64,000 bases of DNA. Source: Ephydatia muelleri. Its lineage: Eukaryota > Porifera > Demospongiae > Spongillida > Spongillidae. Made by a program: the position numbers and the translations under genes. Shown piece after piece: positions 49,671 to 61,247 of the stretch. The number at the start of each line of letters is the position of its first letter. Position 1 is the stretch's first letter. Location of the stretch: positions 4,857,373 to 4,921,372 of the forward strand of contig JABACO010000011.1 of NCBI GenBank assembly GCA_013339895.1, written 5' to 3'. The notes beneath the pieces are model-generated. The model ran no database searches. It was not told where the DNA came from and saw only the letters and a program-made list of their open reading frames with translations.

Positions 49671-51240
49671 TCGAGGTGTACTGCATGGAAAGTCCAAGGA
49701 ACATCTTGTCTGTTACCTGCTTTGATGCATGGCATGACAGGCTGTAAATTCAACATGCTTGTTCAACTCCAGTGTTGTACACTACAGTTCACCACAAGAC
49801 TGGGCCATATGGTCCTGGACCAATACTTGTTAACATAAGCTCCCTGGCGTGGGTTAAAAAATGTGATCGAACATGGCCTCCTATAATATATACCTAACTG
49901 CACGTGTTAACACATAACTTTGGCGTAGGGCCTACAGACCACTAGGTCCTTGTCCAAAGTTTCTATCATTTGGTAAGCTATTATGACATTAAAAAACTGC
50001 CAACGCTTGAAGTTCAACATGTGAACGTTTGAGTCCGTTTATATTACATAGCATTGAGTCTTATGATCTACGCTCAATCTCACCTTTGCATGAGACATTC
50101 CAGCAGGAAAGATACCATTTGAATTCACGCGCGCCTGAAATGATAACGTTAATACTCACGTGCATGAGTTGCATAAATTCATTGTTGGACCGTGTTATGA
50201 ATATGCGCTATGAATAATTGTAGCCCGTGGATTCATGAAATATACCAGGAGATATTTGAAATATGCACTGACCTTGGTATATTGGTGGTAAACGCAACAT
50301 ATGCGCAAAAATATACAGTAGCGTATACTAGGTTTTTTGCACAGTGCAATAGTTCGTGCATGCACCGTAATCTTACGATACAACATAAATTGATCTTAAT
50401 AAACTATACAACAACAGTTGATGATTTTAATAAAAAGTTGACAACAATACAAACATACATGTACAACAAAACTATAAACATGTCTTTAGGGCCTATACGA
50501 CGATCGAGTAGTCCTGGAGTGTTTCTCTGCATGCTTCGGACACTAAACAAATGAAGGAAACACATGCATATATATAACGGTCAGGTTCCAATATGAGACA
50601 TGTCTAACCTTTTTAAGTGAATCTTGGGTGCAGCCATCAGTCCGATGACGGTCATGTTCGCTAAGCAGATCGGTGACAATAACAACGTCAATCGTACAGA
50701 TTGTTAAGCTTACCTCGAAGGCTTGCTAGAGCCAGCGTGTCATATGACCTTTGTAAGGGCGTTCGCGACAAGGTACTACTTACCTGCCTTAAGCAGTGGC
50801 TCATTATAGTGGGTAGCGTAGCCGAATTTTCCTTAGATAGAGCGTATAAACAGGCATTCCGGTCCGATCGCGAACTGCTGTTCTCGATGAACTCTCTTCA
50901 AAGCGCTCAACTCGTTTTACTCAAATGCATCGCTCAACGCTGGAAGGAAACAAATAGCTTACCAAAAAGTCGTGTAACACCGAACGTACCTGTTCATAAA
51001 CAACAGAACGTGTTTCTAAAGGTCACGCATGCGCAACGAAATATATTTTTAGCACGAACTTACATGAATATTTGTTACAATTGTGGATAATCAACATGTC
51101 TCACGATGACAAGAAAGGACACAAATAGCTAGGGTACACTGTAGGTATTCAGGATGTCTAAGATATAGAGTTGTCCAAATGTGAGGAAAGCTATACAGGA
51201 CTTTTGAGTAGTTCCAATTGCAAAAAGTGCACTTCTCTCA
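49671..51240. other. Right side of nested element and outer-element body
   Basis: Unique-looking DNA to the nested element's end at 50346. Beyond it the outer element resumes with the repeat shared with 28386-28486. A 129-residue plus frame at 50701-51090 has no recognisable motif and I do not call it a gene. Confidence 0.4.
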
Positions 51241-51254
51241 GAGTGTCCAACAGT

Positions 51255-52240
51255 TTTTCTGTGTATGTGTGAATGTGTGTGTACATGTATGCATACACAT
51301 ACACACATGAATTATACACATACACACATGTGCATGTGTGTTAATATGTGTGCATTGTGTGTGTGAATTCGTGTGTATGTGTGTATGTGTATGTGTGCCA
51401 TGTGTGTATGCAGGCCTGTAGCCAGGGGGTTGGTCAATCCCCCTTGTTTGATGCCTGATTGTGAGGCCCCCCCCCTTCATATTTGGCTAAATGTGAGGCC
51501 CCACCTCCCCCCTACCCCAACAGTCCTGCAGTCCTATTAATCGACCCCCCCCCTGCCAGACTTCCTGCCTACAGCCTGCGTATGCATGTGTACATGTGTG
51601 CATTGTGTGTGCATGTGTGTGTATGTGTTCATATGTGTAAGTGTGTGTCTGTCATGCACATGTGTGCATGTGTGTGCATGTGTGTGTGCTTGTGTGTGCA
51701 TGTGTGAATGTCTGCACATGTGTGCATGTGTGCATGGAGTGTGCTTGTGTGTGCATGTGTGTGCATGTGTGTATGTCTGCACATGTGTGCATGTGTGCCT
51801 TGTGTGTGCATGTGTGTGCATGTGTGAATGTCTGCACGTGTGTGCATGTGTGCATTGTGTGTGCATGTGTGCATTGTGTGTGTTCATTGTGTGTGTTAGC
51901 ATGTGTATACGTGTGTGTTGTGTGTGCACATGTGTGTGCATGTGTGTGTATGTGCATGTATGTGTCTGTACGTGTGTGTATGTTAGCATGAGTCTGTCAT
52001 GTACGTGGTACATGTGTGTGATGTGTGTGTGCAGCGTGTGTGCATGTGTGCATTGTGTGTGTGCATGTGTATGTGTGGCATGTGTGTGTGTACATTTGTG
52101 TGATGCACATGTGTGTATGTGTATATACATGTGTGTGTGGTTATGTGTATTTGTGTGTGAGTACATATGTATGTGTGTACGTGTGTATACATGCATGCGC
52201 ATGTGTGGTTATGTGTATGTGTGTGCAGCTCGTGTAAAAA
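51255..52240 (+). repeat. TG-rich minisatellite/microsatellite
   Basis: Two blocks (about 51255-51415 and 51578-52240) of TGTGTGCATG-type words, with a higher-order TGTGTGCATGTGTGAATGTC pattern near 51690-51840. Multiple frames stay open on both strands (for example Cys/Val and His/Thr-rich), all artefactual. Confidence 0.93.
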
Positions 52241-52242
52241 TT

Positions 52243-53280
52243 TGTACGTATAAGTGCATCTGTTATGCAAACATGTGCATGCATATGGACATTGTCAAAC
52301 AATTAATAGTTATTGTATTTATCTCGTATCAGTCATTACACCAAACCAGGCATACATTTTGACCGAAATGTCACAAAAATGATATTTAATCCCACAACAA
52401 CACTGTACCTACAAAAAGGGTTCAAACACTGTCACTAGTGAAGTACTTTAGCCTACCCTTACAAGTGTTTGACAGCATTCATTCATCCAGCATATTTCTT
52501 CACGATAGCTATCAGGATCTGCATGTGGTATATATGTAGCCGCATGAATGCATGAACACTATTTGCATACACCCAATGTTCAAGCTGCAACAGGTCTGTT
52601 AAATATATATTTTAAAAGGACTACCTTACATGCTTTCTGCTAGATGTCATGCAATATGCTGCTTCCTGAGCTATATGTGATATTACATGCATACATATAA
52701 TAGACACTTGTGAGTAATAATGTATATGTTCCCATGCCATTTTACTAGGGTGTGGTCTAAATAGAATCCAGATGAATTTTAATACACAGTCACAGTTACC
52801 ACACAAGCACTGCCATTGTACTTAACCTTCACTCTCAGCACAAAGTGGCATGCAGTATAATAAACAAGCTTGCATCAAATTTGACATTTAGCAGCATACT
52901 GGGGTACTACAACACGCTAGCGAACTATACACACAGCAGTGCACATACATGAACATTGCACGCAAGCCTTCATAAGCACATCGAGATTACATGCATGCAT
53001 ACGGTAATTACATGTTGAAAAAGCAGCGTGTAGGCCTACTAGTATGCCTACTAGATATCCACACGCGCACGCGCCACTCGGGTCACCAACGCACGGGCGA
53101 TGGCCAGCCTATGGTAGACGTTTTGTACTGGTACGTTGTGTCACATGTGTGCGTGCATACCACTTGAAGTCCAGTATCACCTCCAACTACGAAGTAAAAG
53201 ATGCCATTATAGTCATATCATCTACCAAACCACGCCCTCTCCGTCAGAAAGTAATTACTAAACAAGGCTAGGAACTATCC
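52243..53280. other. Non-coding part of outer element
   Basis: No gene seen. The stretch leads into the right subterminal repeat zone. Confidence 0.4.
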
Positions 53281-53282
53281 TA

Positions 53283-53494
53283 CTGGGGTGTAAATGCGGT
53301 AAATCAGTGTTATGACAACACACCTTTAAAACGACCTAACACCCCACCCTTGCTGGGGGTTGCTCCTAACACCCTAACGTAGTCTGCCAACACCCCAAGA
53401 TGTCAGCTCAACACCCTTGTGTGTTGCCATAACACTCCTTGGGCTGTAACACCCCTCAAACCTAACACCCCTCGGGCCTTTTTTTTTAACAGTG
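53283..53494 (+). repeat. Right subterminal AACACCC cluster
   Basis: About nine AACACCC(C/T) or GGGTGT words in 200 bases next to the terminal repeat. The same word is clustered at the left end (36084-36233), mostly inverted. Confidence 0.75.
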
Positions 53495-54425
53495 CAGATG
53501 TGACCCTCTAAATCCCTCTATTTCACTGGTAAGGAGCATATGTTATCCTGACATAATGAAGTTCACATCAAGTGCGATAAGGTAATTGTGCTAGCTGCAT
53601 GAGCATCTATCTATGCCTGCATGCATTCAGTTGTATTCTTATTTGACACAGATGGGGTATAGAACATGAAGAAATAGCAAGACTCAGCTATGAATCCTCC
53701 CTACAATCATATCACAAAAATGTCAAAATATCATCCAGTGGTCTTGTAATCAATCCACTGTACCCACATCTTGGAGCATCTCCTGATGGCATTATTTTTT
53801 GTGACTGTTGCGGTAAGGGCGTTGTAGAATTTAAATGTCCATACAATGCCCATGAATGCTCACCGCATGATGCAGTCGATTCCATTGACTGCCTTCATAT
53901 ATTTAATGGTGACTTACATTTAAATACAAGTCATGGATATTATTATCAAGTTCAAGCCCAAATGATGATATGCCAAGCAAACTTTGCAGACTTTGTAGTA
54001 TGGACAATGAAAGGAATATTTATTGAACGTATAAAGCCTAACAATGCATTTTTCAGTAACACTGTCGACAAGATTAGTACTTTCTATATTCATGTAATTC
54101 TTCCAGAGGTGATAGGAAAATGGTTTACCAGACAATATGTGATCACAGGTAAAAGTGCTGAAAGTATTGAAGAATTGGGTATGTCTATCGAACCAATTGC
54201 AACTGCAACATGGTGTTATTGCAGACTAGATGAGAGTGTTGATAATATGATCCAATGTGACAATGCATCTTGCGCTATTATATGGTTTCATCTAGCATGT
54301 CTGGAGATTGAAAAAATTCCTAAAGGAAAATGGTACTGTCCCGAGTGTCGGCCACAGTTCAAGTAATTTTCACGTAATGTTTCATGTGTACATGCAATGT
54401 GCATTGAAGTATATGTTTAATTAAG

Positions 54426-55934
54426 TTAATCAAATGGTACAACTGAAGGGCACATGTTACATAATGCTGAACACACAGTTATAATGCAGTCTAATGTGCA
54501 AATTCCATTTGCTTTATTTTTTAATAAAGTGATAGGAATCACACCCTGAAGTAAAGTGTACTTCTTTTTTAATTGGCCAATAACACGTTCCACATGAACT
54601 CGCACATGGGAAATCTCACGGGACCAGTCCACCTCATGTCTGGTGAGTTGCTTCCTCCCTTTTGTAAAAGGAGGAATGCAAACTTTGGCACAGTACAAAC
54701 CAACACTTTCCTCAATTGTGAATCCTCTATCTGCAAGGACCAAGTCACCTGGTGAAAGTACATCTAGAAAACCAGAATGTTCGGTTATAAACTTGTCAGA
54801 TGCACGTCCACCCCAAGCTTGTGAAATAAATGAAATAGTGCCTTGTGGAGTTATGGCAATCAACACTTTTATTGTATTGTGTTGTTTATAATTGCTCCAT
54901 GTTTGTGCTCTAGTAAGCAGATTTGAAGGTCTCTCTATAAAGATCTCTGTACAATCAATGATGCATGTGCATTTTTCATAAAATTTTCTGAAGACATTTG
55001 GTAAAGATGTTGCCAATTCTAGTTTATTGGGCCAAATAATAAAGCATTCAAGACGTTTGGCCATTATGCATATCCATGCATTGAATAGCTTTGATACAGC
55101 AGATTGAGAAATGCGAAATCGATAGGCCAAATCCTGTTGCGGTAAGTCAAGTCTGAGTTTCATCAGTATGAGCAAAATTTGTTGAAATGTACTCAATTTG
55201 GATCTTTTTTCTATCTGATGAGACACTAATGTAACTAAGCGTTTTAGTGTACCATAATTGGGCAAACCGGTATAAAATTTGACTTTTTCATCATCATGTG
55301 CAAATGCATCTTCTGATAGAGTCAAAACGTCAATTTTTATTAACAGTTTAGCATTGTCTTCTTTTAGTACTTTGCACTGCTTGCATGCAATTGCATACAC
55401 CTCCGGAACAGCAAATCCAGTAGGAGGAGAATTTGCAATACTGCTAAAGCTCATAGTATCATCGGCTTGACTTTCATAACTAAAGTCAGGGTCTGATAAA
55501 ATAGCATCATCTTGAGTACAAGATCCTGCTTGGTTATCATGAACCTCCATGTCCCTCAAAGGCAAGTACTCTTTATCATAACTATGGTGCTGGCATTCTT
55601 CAAGACGATCATTATAGGTATTGCTATCAGTGTTGCTAACATGATGCACCACATGACTATCACATCTGCACACACAATGGCTTTCTGTCTGTATGCTAAC
55701 ATCCACACCACTGGGGATGGATTCAGTGTTGCACCAATCACTGATTGTCAGAACACCTACATCAATTCTTCTCACTACGATGGGTATGTTAGGTATCAGT
55801 ACACCACCATGTTCTGACACAGCTGGTTCAAAAGTAGGAAAACTATTAGGAGTTGCTGGCACTTGAGGATGGGATGTATTCCTTTCATTCTTGACCCTAC
55901 ACCATCTAGCTTTTTTTGGCTTCCTTGGTGGCAT
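54426..55934 (-). CDS. IS5/Harbinger-type DDE transposase (ISL2EU-like)
   Basis: A 502-residue open frame. The N-terminal 180 residues are low-complexity, beginning MPPRKPKKARWCRVKNERNT. A helix-turn-helix follows (LDLPQQDLAYRFRISQSAVS), then the DDE_Tnp_4 core. The catalytic Asp is in CIIDCTEIFIERPS, the second Asp in LADRGFTIEES and the Glu in VHVERVIGQLKKKY, with correct spacing for IS5/Harbinger-family enzymes. The core frame is intact. It ends 59 bases from the stop of the YqaJ gene, tail to tail. A candidate splice acceptor (TTTTGCAG) precedes the ATG, so an upstream exon, perhaps with a THAP domain, may be missing. Pairing with a YqaJ nuclease is known for ISL2EU transposons; a plain Harbinger is the alternative. 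Confidence 0.88.
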   Translation of the reverse strand: MPPRKPKKARWCRVKNERNTSHPQVPATPNSFPTFEPAVSEHGGVLIPNIPIVVRRIDVGVLTISDWCNTESIPSGVDVSIQTESHCVCRCDSHVVHHVSNTDSNTYNDRLEECQHHSYDKEYLPLRDMEVHDNQAGSCTQDDAILSDPDFSYESQADDTMSFSSIANSPPTGFAVPEVYAIACKQCKVLKEDNAKLLIKIDVLTLSEDAFAHDDEKVKFYTGLPNYGTLKRLVTLVSHQIEKRSKLSTFQQILLILMKLRLDLPQQDLAYRFRISQSAVSKLFNAWICIMAKRLECFIIWPNKLELATSLPNVFRKFYEKCTCIIDCTEIFIERPSNLLTRAQTWSNYKQHNTIKVLIAITPQGTISFISQAWGGRASDKFITEHSGFLDVLSPGDLVLADRGFTIEESVGLYCAKVCIPPFTKGRKQLTRHEVDWSREISHVRVHVERVIGQLKKKYTLLQGVIPITLLKNKANGICTLDCIITVCSALCNMCPSVVPFD

Positions 55935-56609
55935 TGTCCATCTGCAAAACAGCCAATATATGTGAGCTTTGTGTCAACGTTAAAAGTATACTGGTAAGTA
56001 TATTTCTCGAACTCTTTTACACAGTTGAAAGAACTACTTACAATTACAATTAACTGATTTCTTATAAACTTTATGACTACCTTCAGGACGAGTATAAAAG
56101 GCTACAGAGCTGCTATTAGCATATTCAGTCAGTAAAAACATATAAGAATATGGAACTATATAAATATGCAACAACTGATACTGGGCGTCATCAAGATGAG
56201 CGCACAAATATGCACCTTTGGTTACGCTTATTTCGTCTTGTATTTTCTATACATCTGCCAGCGATACGTTTTGCACGTGCTAAAGTATATATTCAGTTAG
56301 AGAAATCATCAACCTACTATTTAAATGTTGTTTCATCCTGCTGTGCAAAACTATGGGCCTACAGATGAGCGCACAGATTTACCATCGCTACACGGCCCAT
56401 TTAATATTGGGGTAAAACGCTTGCCACCTCTTCAATACGTCGCAGGAGACTTACTCTTCTATCCCTGGATCCTTCTAAACGGCGATAGTGGTAATGGTCG
56501 CTCCTCTGGCTTTGTTTCGTGAGTTTTCTTTTTTGGTCGCCTATGTCTCCTCAGTACATCACCGTAAACTAACATCGCCACTTGGCTGTCACATGTTTTA
56601 ATTTATTCA
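55935..56609. other. Spacer between transposase and non-LTR element
   Basis: AT-rich. GATGAGCGCACA occurs at 56194 and again at 56365, bounding a short direct duplication. I could not find the terminal repeat of the ISL2EU-like element here. Confidence 0.35.
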
Positions 56610-58972
56610 TTGTGCCGCAAGAATAAGGTCTGCCAGGAGTACATTGCACCCACCATGTGGCGAAGTCACATGAATCTCCACGCTCAAGGGGTTTTTCCTG
56701 GTGAAGTACCTACGTGGTGGCTAGAGGAACAAGACCTCTCTGTCTGCACCCATTATTGTCTCCGTCTTGTAGCAGTGTCCCACTTTGCATCTCATCTGGA
56801 GAAGTGCCCCACAAATGTCTCAGGTTGTCATAGTTTCCTTCCTAGTTCCCTTGCTGACTCCAGTCCTTCTGAAAATCCAATTCATGCACTTCCTTCACTT
56901 GAAGTTGTGTGTGAACTACAGTGTCCAACAATTCGCTACATTCCCCACAAGGCCAGGCCTGCCTTTGCTCTTGTCCTGTCAGATGTCCTGAAATCTATCT
57001 GCTATGAGAACTCAGAGGAGGCATGGTTGAGGCTCTTTATGCTCCCCAAATGTGTGCTGCAAGCTTCTAGGCGAGGTGGGCGTCTCTGTAAGCATCCATC
57101 AATAGAGCAGCTATGCAGCCTGTGGTCCCAAGGTGACAGTGGTATCATTTGGAACCGAATAAACAAGCGTCTTGTCATTCCTCCTCAAAAGCAAAATTCT
57201 CAGGTGGATATTTCCAAAAAGAAAATTTCTTCGGCTATAGGTCTGAGTAGAGAGGGGTTACTAGGGAAAGCTTGCCAGACCCTTGTGTCACCTGGTGTCG
57301 CACCCAATACCCCAGAGGTTTGGGATTTGCTCCGGCAGAAGCATCCTAGAGGTCCCCATCCTTCCCTGCCCGTCTCTTCGAGTCCTCCTGTCAATCACGT
57401 ATTGCCACATGACTTTAACATTTTGTCAGTTCTCCATTCCTTCCCCAAAGGTACAGCCTGCGGCCCTTCAGGGCTTCGCATTGAACATCTACTTGATGCT
57501 GCTCAGGTCCATCTACCCACTCCTATTTGTTCCTCTTTGCGTAGTGTAGTCGACATCCTGGCCAGTGGTAGAGCTCCAGTTTCGGTATCAAAGTTTCTGG
57601 CGGGTGGTTCCCTCACTGCACTAGTGAAGAACAAAGAGGGACGTCCATTGGGCATTCGCCCTATCATAGTTGGGGAGGCATTGAGACGCTTAACAGGGAA
57701 GTGTCTTTGTATATCATCACCAAGCCCAAAGCTTCTGATTTTTTCACTCCTTTTCAATATGGAGTCGCCTGCCCTGCTGGGGCAGAAAAGGTCATCCATG
57801 GTGTTAGGAGCAGCATCCAGGAAAGATGATAATTTTACTGTCTGCAAGGTGGATATGTCTAATGCATTCAACCTTGTGTCTCGGCAGGCTCTCCTGGAGG
57901 AATGTGCAGTCCATTTCCCAGAGCTTCTTCCCTGGGTACACTGGTGTTATGGTTCCCACCCTACGTTATGGCACCCTCTTGGACAGTTAAGTTCGGAGAC
58001 AGGGGTCCAGCAAGGGGATCCCCTGGGTCCACTTCTTTTTTCCTTAGTTTGCACAAGTTGGTGTTATCCATCGCACAAGACAAGGATTGTCTATCTCTAT
58101 TGTCCAACAGATGGTACCTTGACGATGGTGTTTTGTCAGGACACTCTCAGGCTGTTACCCGGGCGGTGACTCTCATTCAAGAGATGGGTCCATCTTTGGG
58201 GCTGTTTATCAATGTTTCTGAATGTGAGTTGTTTGGACACGGTAACCTGTTCTCCTTCCCTCCTGAGATGAAAGTGTCACGAGTACCTAACCTCGAGATC
58301 CTTGGTGCACCAATTGGTGATCCCATTTTTTGTGCCAAATTCTTAGCACAAAAGCGTGCCGATGCAGCGAAACTCCTATCCCAATTGACAGAAGTAGGTG
58401 CAGAGGATCCCCAGGTGGCTTTCCTTCTCCTACGGCAATGTGCCGCGTTCTGTAAGTTGGTGCACCTTGCCCGTTCCACACCTCCTTCATACGTCGCTGA
58501 TGGCTTGGCTTTATTTGACAAGGATGTGTCTCTGAATGCACATGCAGCGTTAGACACCTCTGATATTGATTGGATGCAAGCACAACTCAGTCTTAGTAGG
58601 GGTGGACTTGGCCTTCGTAGTTTGGCATGCCATTCCGTTGCAGCGTACCTAGCCTCTCTTAGTAGTTCGGGCCCTGACAAGTCTTTTAACTTGCATTTGT
58701 CGGAATCAATCGCGCTTTTTAATGAATTAGTGTCAGCAGCTGATTCCATCACTGAAGAGCTATTAGCCACCTCTAACCTGCGCCAGCACACTTTGTCTAG
58801 CAAAATTGAAGATCAGCAATTTCGGCAGCTGTTTGATCTCTCCTCTCCGGCCCATAGAGCTCGCTTATTATCAGTCTCATCACGTCATGCTGCTTCTTGG
58901 CTTACTGTTATCCCCTCTCCAGGCCTTAACCTGCACCTAGAGCCTAATGAATTTCAGGTCGCCATCAAGTAG
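56610..58972 (+). pseudogene. Non-LTR RT coding region, 5' part
   Basis: N-terminal zinc fingers are followed by HSFPKGTACGPSGLRIEHLL and GGSLTALVKNKEGRPLGIRP (RT fingers). After a frame excursion at about 57715-57825 comes CKVDMSNAFNLVSRQALLEE (catalytic Asp) and then TGVQQGDPLGPLLFSLV. Another shift near 58040 leads to RWYLDDGVLSGHSQA (catalytic Asp pair) and the thumb SLSRGGLGLRSLACHS. A TAG at 58970-58972 stops the frame just before WLGMDVSFGSCCPYCPNHRL. The first Met is unclear because the frame opens without a good ATG. At least three frame changes and a stop mean it is dead. Confidence 0.8.
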
Positions 58973-59070
58973 TGGCTTGGTATGGATGTTTCATTTGGCT
59001 CATGCTGTCCCTATTGTCCTAACCACAGGCTGGACCCACTTGGTCACCATGCATTGACGTGCAAACACGG

Positions 59071-60422
59071 TAGAGTGTGTAACCGGTTATCAGTATATTC
59101 TCAAAAACCTATCCGTTCGAATAGCAACTTAGGATTACTCGGAAAAATCGATGAGTGAATTTTATCTATTCGAAATAACCGGTTTATGTTTCTCCATTCG
59201 GAGGTACTTCGGTATTCGTCGCCAGCATCGACAATTCTCCCATTATTGGAATACCGATATTCGGATATGATTTTCAATCTAATTAGAGTTATATATATAA
59301 CATACGTCACTGTTATTTTTATTATTTATACATGCAATCAATAATTGAGTAAATAGATAGTAATATAATACAAAATATTTAACCGATTAACGCCGAAATA
59401 TTTTTTATTTAGTTACAGTAGAGCTGTCCAAAATGAACTAAATGAGGAATGTTAGGTAGCCAGAAGGAGGGTTTCAACAATATAAACTGAAGCCGTGAAC
59501 ATGAATAACTTCTAATCGGTGTAATGTTTCAAAGGGTCTCTTTGGTTACGGTAAACACATCTTTGACGCAGATATGCGTCTCTCGGCGTTAAACGGTTAA
59601 TGTGCATCAATTGGGGATACCGCATGTACAGTACTAGCTCAATTAATGCTTTTATCGTCGTCTTCACGTAAGTAACTAAGTTCATTAGTACATGCCACGA
59701 GTTATGTTTATATGTAGTAGCAATAAATTTATGTACCGGTACTAGTATTGCATTGTTTTATTGTACAGTGGTACGAAGTGAACATATCTGAGTATTGCGC
59801 TAGCGAGTGAAATAGAATGACAGACTTCTCATCCACTTCAAATAAGTATGCTCGCTCTGTTTGAGTATGTGTCGGGAATTAGAGAGCATTACGCAATCGT
59901 AGTTATGGGAAATTTCATATCATTTAGCGAGAACGGGAGTGGGATGATTGTAAGTGGAGTACGTGATTGTAGGTGATGTGGGGTGAGTTTATAATGGTGA
60001 TGTCTGGTCTCAGTGGTTAGTGTTGGATGGTTAGGTTTACATTACTATGGATATGTACAAGTGCATGGTAAAGACATACTTTAAATTCTATTTGGCAAAC
60101 ACATGCTACTGTAGACCTTTGTGTCTCTGTGTTTTCAACTGACATGCATGCATAGTTCTGTTTGGGTACAAGACCAGGTGGATTTCTGTGCAGACATAAA
60201 CTATCTTCTGAGTGTGCACTCCACAAGCACCATAACCTGAATAACCTAGGTATTTGCATGGCAGGAAAATTGGCAAAACCTATTTGGAAAAATCGATTTT
60301 GTTTTTTTAAACTATTCGGAAAAATCGATTTTCAGATCCACAAAAACCTGAAACATCGATTAGTGTTTTAAAAGTATTCGGAAAAATCGATTTTCATTAT
60401 GCAGGGGAGGTTACACACCCTA
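59071..60422. mobile_element. hAT-type non-autonomous element, 1352 bp
   Basis: Terminal inverted repeats TAGAGTGTGTAACC and TAGGGTGTGTAACC (14 bp, one difference) are flanked by a perfect 8-bp duplication AAACACGG (59063-59070 and 60423-60430). Eight-base duplications are the hAT signature. Subterminal copies of CGGAAAAATCGAT occur at 59139 and, as CGGAAAAATCGATTTT or GGAAAAATCGATTTT, at about 60285, 60318 and 60379. No transposase is encoded. It sits inside the non-LTR element, so it is younger than that insertion. Confidence 0.9.
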
Positions 60423-60955
60423 AAACACGGAGGTGATGTGGTCTTGCGTCACAACAGCCTTCGTGATGTTTTTGTGGAGTCCTGTCATAGGGCTTGCTTA
60501 GGCGGTTAGGTCGAAGTTGGAAGTGGTCTTGGTCTTGACAGGCTGCACTCTCGTCCTGCTGACGTACTTGTCAACAACTGGCACCTTGGCAAACCTGCTG
60601 CTTTTGACCTCACTGTCACTTCACCGCTTAACCCAATCACTTTGACTGAAGCGGGGGTGAGGTGTGGGTCTTCTGCTCTGTTTGCTGAGGCGAGAAAGCA
60701 TAATGCCAATGACTCAAAGTGTGCTGAGCTTGGATGGGTGTGCATTCCCCTAGCTGTGGAGTCATATGGATGCTGGGGCACAGAAGCACAACAATCCTTC
60801 TCGCGTCTTGCGGCTCGTCTAGCCATCCAAATGGGATGTGCAAATCTCAGGTTACCACCATCGTGTACCAGAGGCTAAGCCTTTCGCTCGTGAGAGCCAA
60901 CGCTAGAGCCTTGCTCTCCCGTGTAAGGCTTCGGCAGTCGGAGGAGGGGGGTTGA
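60423..60955 (+). pseudogene. Non-LTR endonuclease-like domain, 3' part
   Basis: Continues the retroelement after the hAT insert: GGDVVLRHNSLRDVF, a stop at about 60507, then RPADVLVNNWHLGKP, AAFDLTVTSPLNPI and a conserved tail CAELGWVCIPLAVESYGCWG and LSLVRANARALLSRVR. It matches the minus-strand copy at 16.0-16.4 kb block for block. The stop at 60955 coincides with the end of the family's frame. Confidence 0.8.
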
Positions 60956-61247
60956 GGTGTGTGGGTGTGGGGTGGTTGCTGCTCAGACTTTGATTTTGTT
61001 GGTGTGCTATGTAAAATTTGAAATTCCATGCTATTATATTATTAACAATAATACAATTAAAAATCTTTGTTAGACAATATGCAATTGTGCAGAGTCTAAC
61101 ACAAATTAACACAAGTTGTACTCTTACCTGCAGCGGCACAACCATTACTGAGTTGCATAAGCTGATCTATAGAGCAGCACATATATAATAATATAAAGTT
61201 CCATGTAATCATGCATGCACTTTGATAATCTTCAGTTGCTGACAAGC

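Larger units (their letters stand above)
56610..60955 (+). mobile_element. Non-LTR retrotransposon with endonuclease-like C-terminus, long copy
   Basis: The coding region runs from an N-terminal zinc-finger region (WRSHMNLHAQGVFPGEVPTWW then C-x2-C-like CTHYCLRLVAVSHFASHLEKC) through RT to the C-terminal endonuclease-like domain. It is interrupted at 59071-60422 by a hAT-type element. Fragments of the same family lie at 16038-17666(-) and 24888-25140(+). Zinc fingers at the N-terminus, a WYLDDG-type RT box and a PDx(n)D endonuclease suggest an R2/NeSL/Utopia-like clade; the exact clade is not settled. Confidence 0.8.

Noticed and set aside
50701..51090. 129-residue open frame
   Set aside because: No domain, no repeat of the frame elsewhere, no good start context; a chance frame cannot be excluded.
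51537..52362. Long overlapping frames rich in Cys/Val or His/Thr over the TG repeats, up to 258 residues
   Set aside because: Alternating TG words contain no stop in several frames; all the frames mirror each other and have no non-repeat domain.
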